A model generated the notes under the pieces. The model made no database searches. It was not told where the DNA came from and saw only the letters and a list, made by a program, of their open reading frames with translations. From contig NZ_LR134376.1 of the NCBI RefSeq assembly GCF_900637545.1, positions 3,842,001 to 3,906,000 of the forward strand: 64,000 nucleotides of DNA, read 5' to 3'. The stretch comes from Aeromonas encheleia (GTDB lineage: Bacteria; Pseudomonadota; Gammaproteobacteria; Enterobacterales; Aeromonadaceae). Made by a program: the position numbers and the translations under genes. This document shows positions 63,787 to 64,000 of this stretch, one piece after another; within the stretch, counting starts at the first letter, position 1, and each line of letters starts with the position of its first letter.

Positions 63787-64000
63787 CGATGCTAATTCCT
63801 GCGGTTCGGGTGAGGCGGGCAGGTTAGCAAAGAGTGCCGGATGGCCCAACCCCCCAGCGGGTGCTCGGCCCGCCACCATGCCAGAGCCCCTCGTTTCGAG
63901 CGGAGTCATATGAATTTTTTCGCTTAGGTTAGCCGCTTTATTTTGTTCGTTATCCGGCACTTGGGTCACAGGATGGCATCACCGACCGACCACTGCGACC
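63787..64000. other. Right end of window, no gene seen
   Basis: 214 bases upstream of the oligopeptidase. The part at 63905-63955 is AT-rich (GAATTTTTTCGCTTAGG, TTTATTTTG) and is the likely promoter region; no gene is supported. Confidence 0.5.

Overview
The window is GC-rich chromosomal DNA from a gammaproteobacterium, almost certainly Aeromonas. The main reasons are a prolyl oligopeptidase very close, from memory, to the characterised Aeromonas enzyme and enterobacterial-type gene orders (epd-pgk-fba, rpoE-rseABC-lepA-lepB-rnc-era-recO-pdxJ, ispD-ispF-truD-surE-pcm-nlpD-rpoS, barA/rlmD-relA-mazG-pyrG-eno) with Aeromonas-like protein sequences. The species cannot be fixed from the sequence alone. 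No tRNA, rRNA, CRISPR array or insertion sequence was seen.

Layout. 1-3.6 kb: macromolecular-synthesis operon rpsU-yqeY-dnaG-rpoD (minus; rpoD runs off the left edge), with tsaD divergent. 4.9-17.9 kb: a long minus-strand block, from relA-mazG-pyrG-eno-ftsB-ispD-ispF-truD-surE-pcm-yqaA-nlpD to rpoS, covering stringent response, CTP and isoprenoid synthesis, division, protein repair and stationary-phase control. 18-24 kb: rlmD, the divergent hybrid kinase barA, a YehS protein and a lipoprotein amidase. 24-33 kb: pdxJ, recO, era, rnc, lepB, lepA and the envelope-stress unit rpoE-rseA-rseB-rseC, with nadB divergent. 35-41 kb: ygfX-sdhE, ygfZ, a LysR/PACE-efflux pair, cutA-dsbD. 41.1-44.2 kb: a lipoprotein gene, then a more AT-rich pair encoding a LecB-like calcium lectin and a TenA-fold protein, then a glutamylputrescine-oxidase-like flavoenzyme. 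44.4-51 kb: fba, pgk, epd, a Mak-like sugar kinase, hemE, nudC. 51-64 kb: SH3 protein, K+ channel, chemoreceptor, GNAT, glnE, SDR, a small Cys-rich secreted protein, AsmA, prolyl oligopeptidase.

Most genes are ordinary housekeeping genes. What stands out is between them: at five loci (rlmD 3' end, barA 5' end, amidase 3' end, recO 3' end, chemoreceptor 3' end), and possibly a sixth (fba terminator), the intergenic space is a decayed direct tandem copy of the neighbouring gene's terminus, with unit lengths of about 66-135 bp. Several copies still encode recognisable terminal peptides; the chemoreceptor copy carries its terminator and the next gene's Shine-Dalgarno region. This recurrent junction duplication, and the TenA/lectin pair, are the two signals most worth following.
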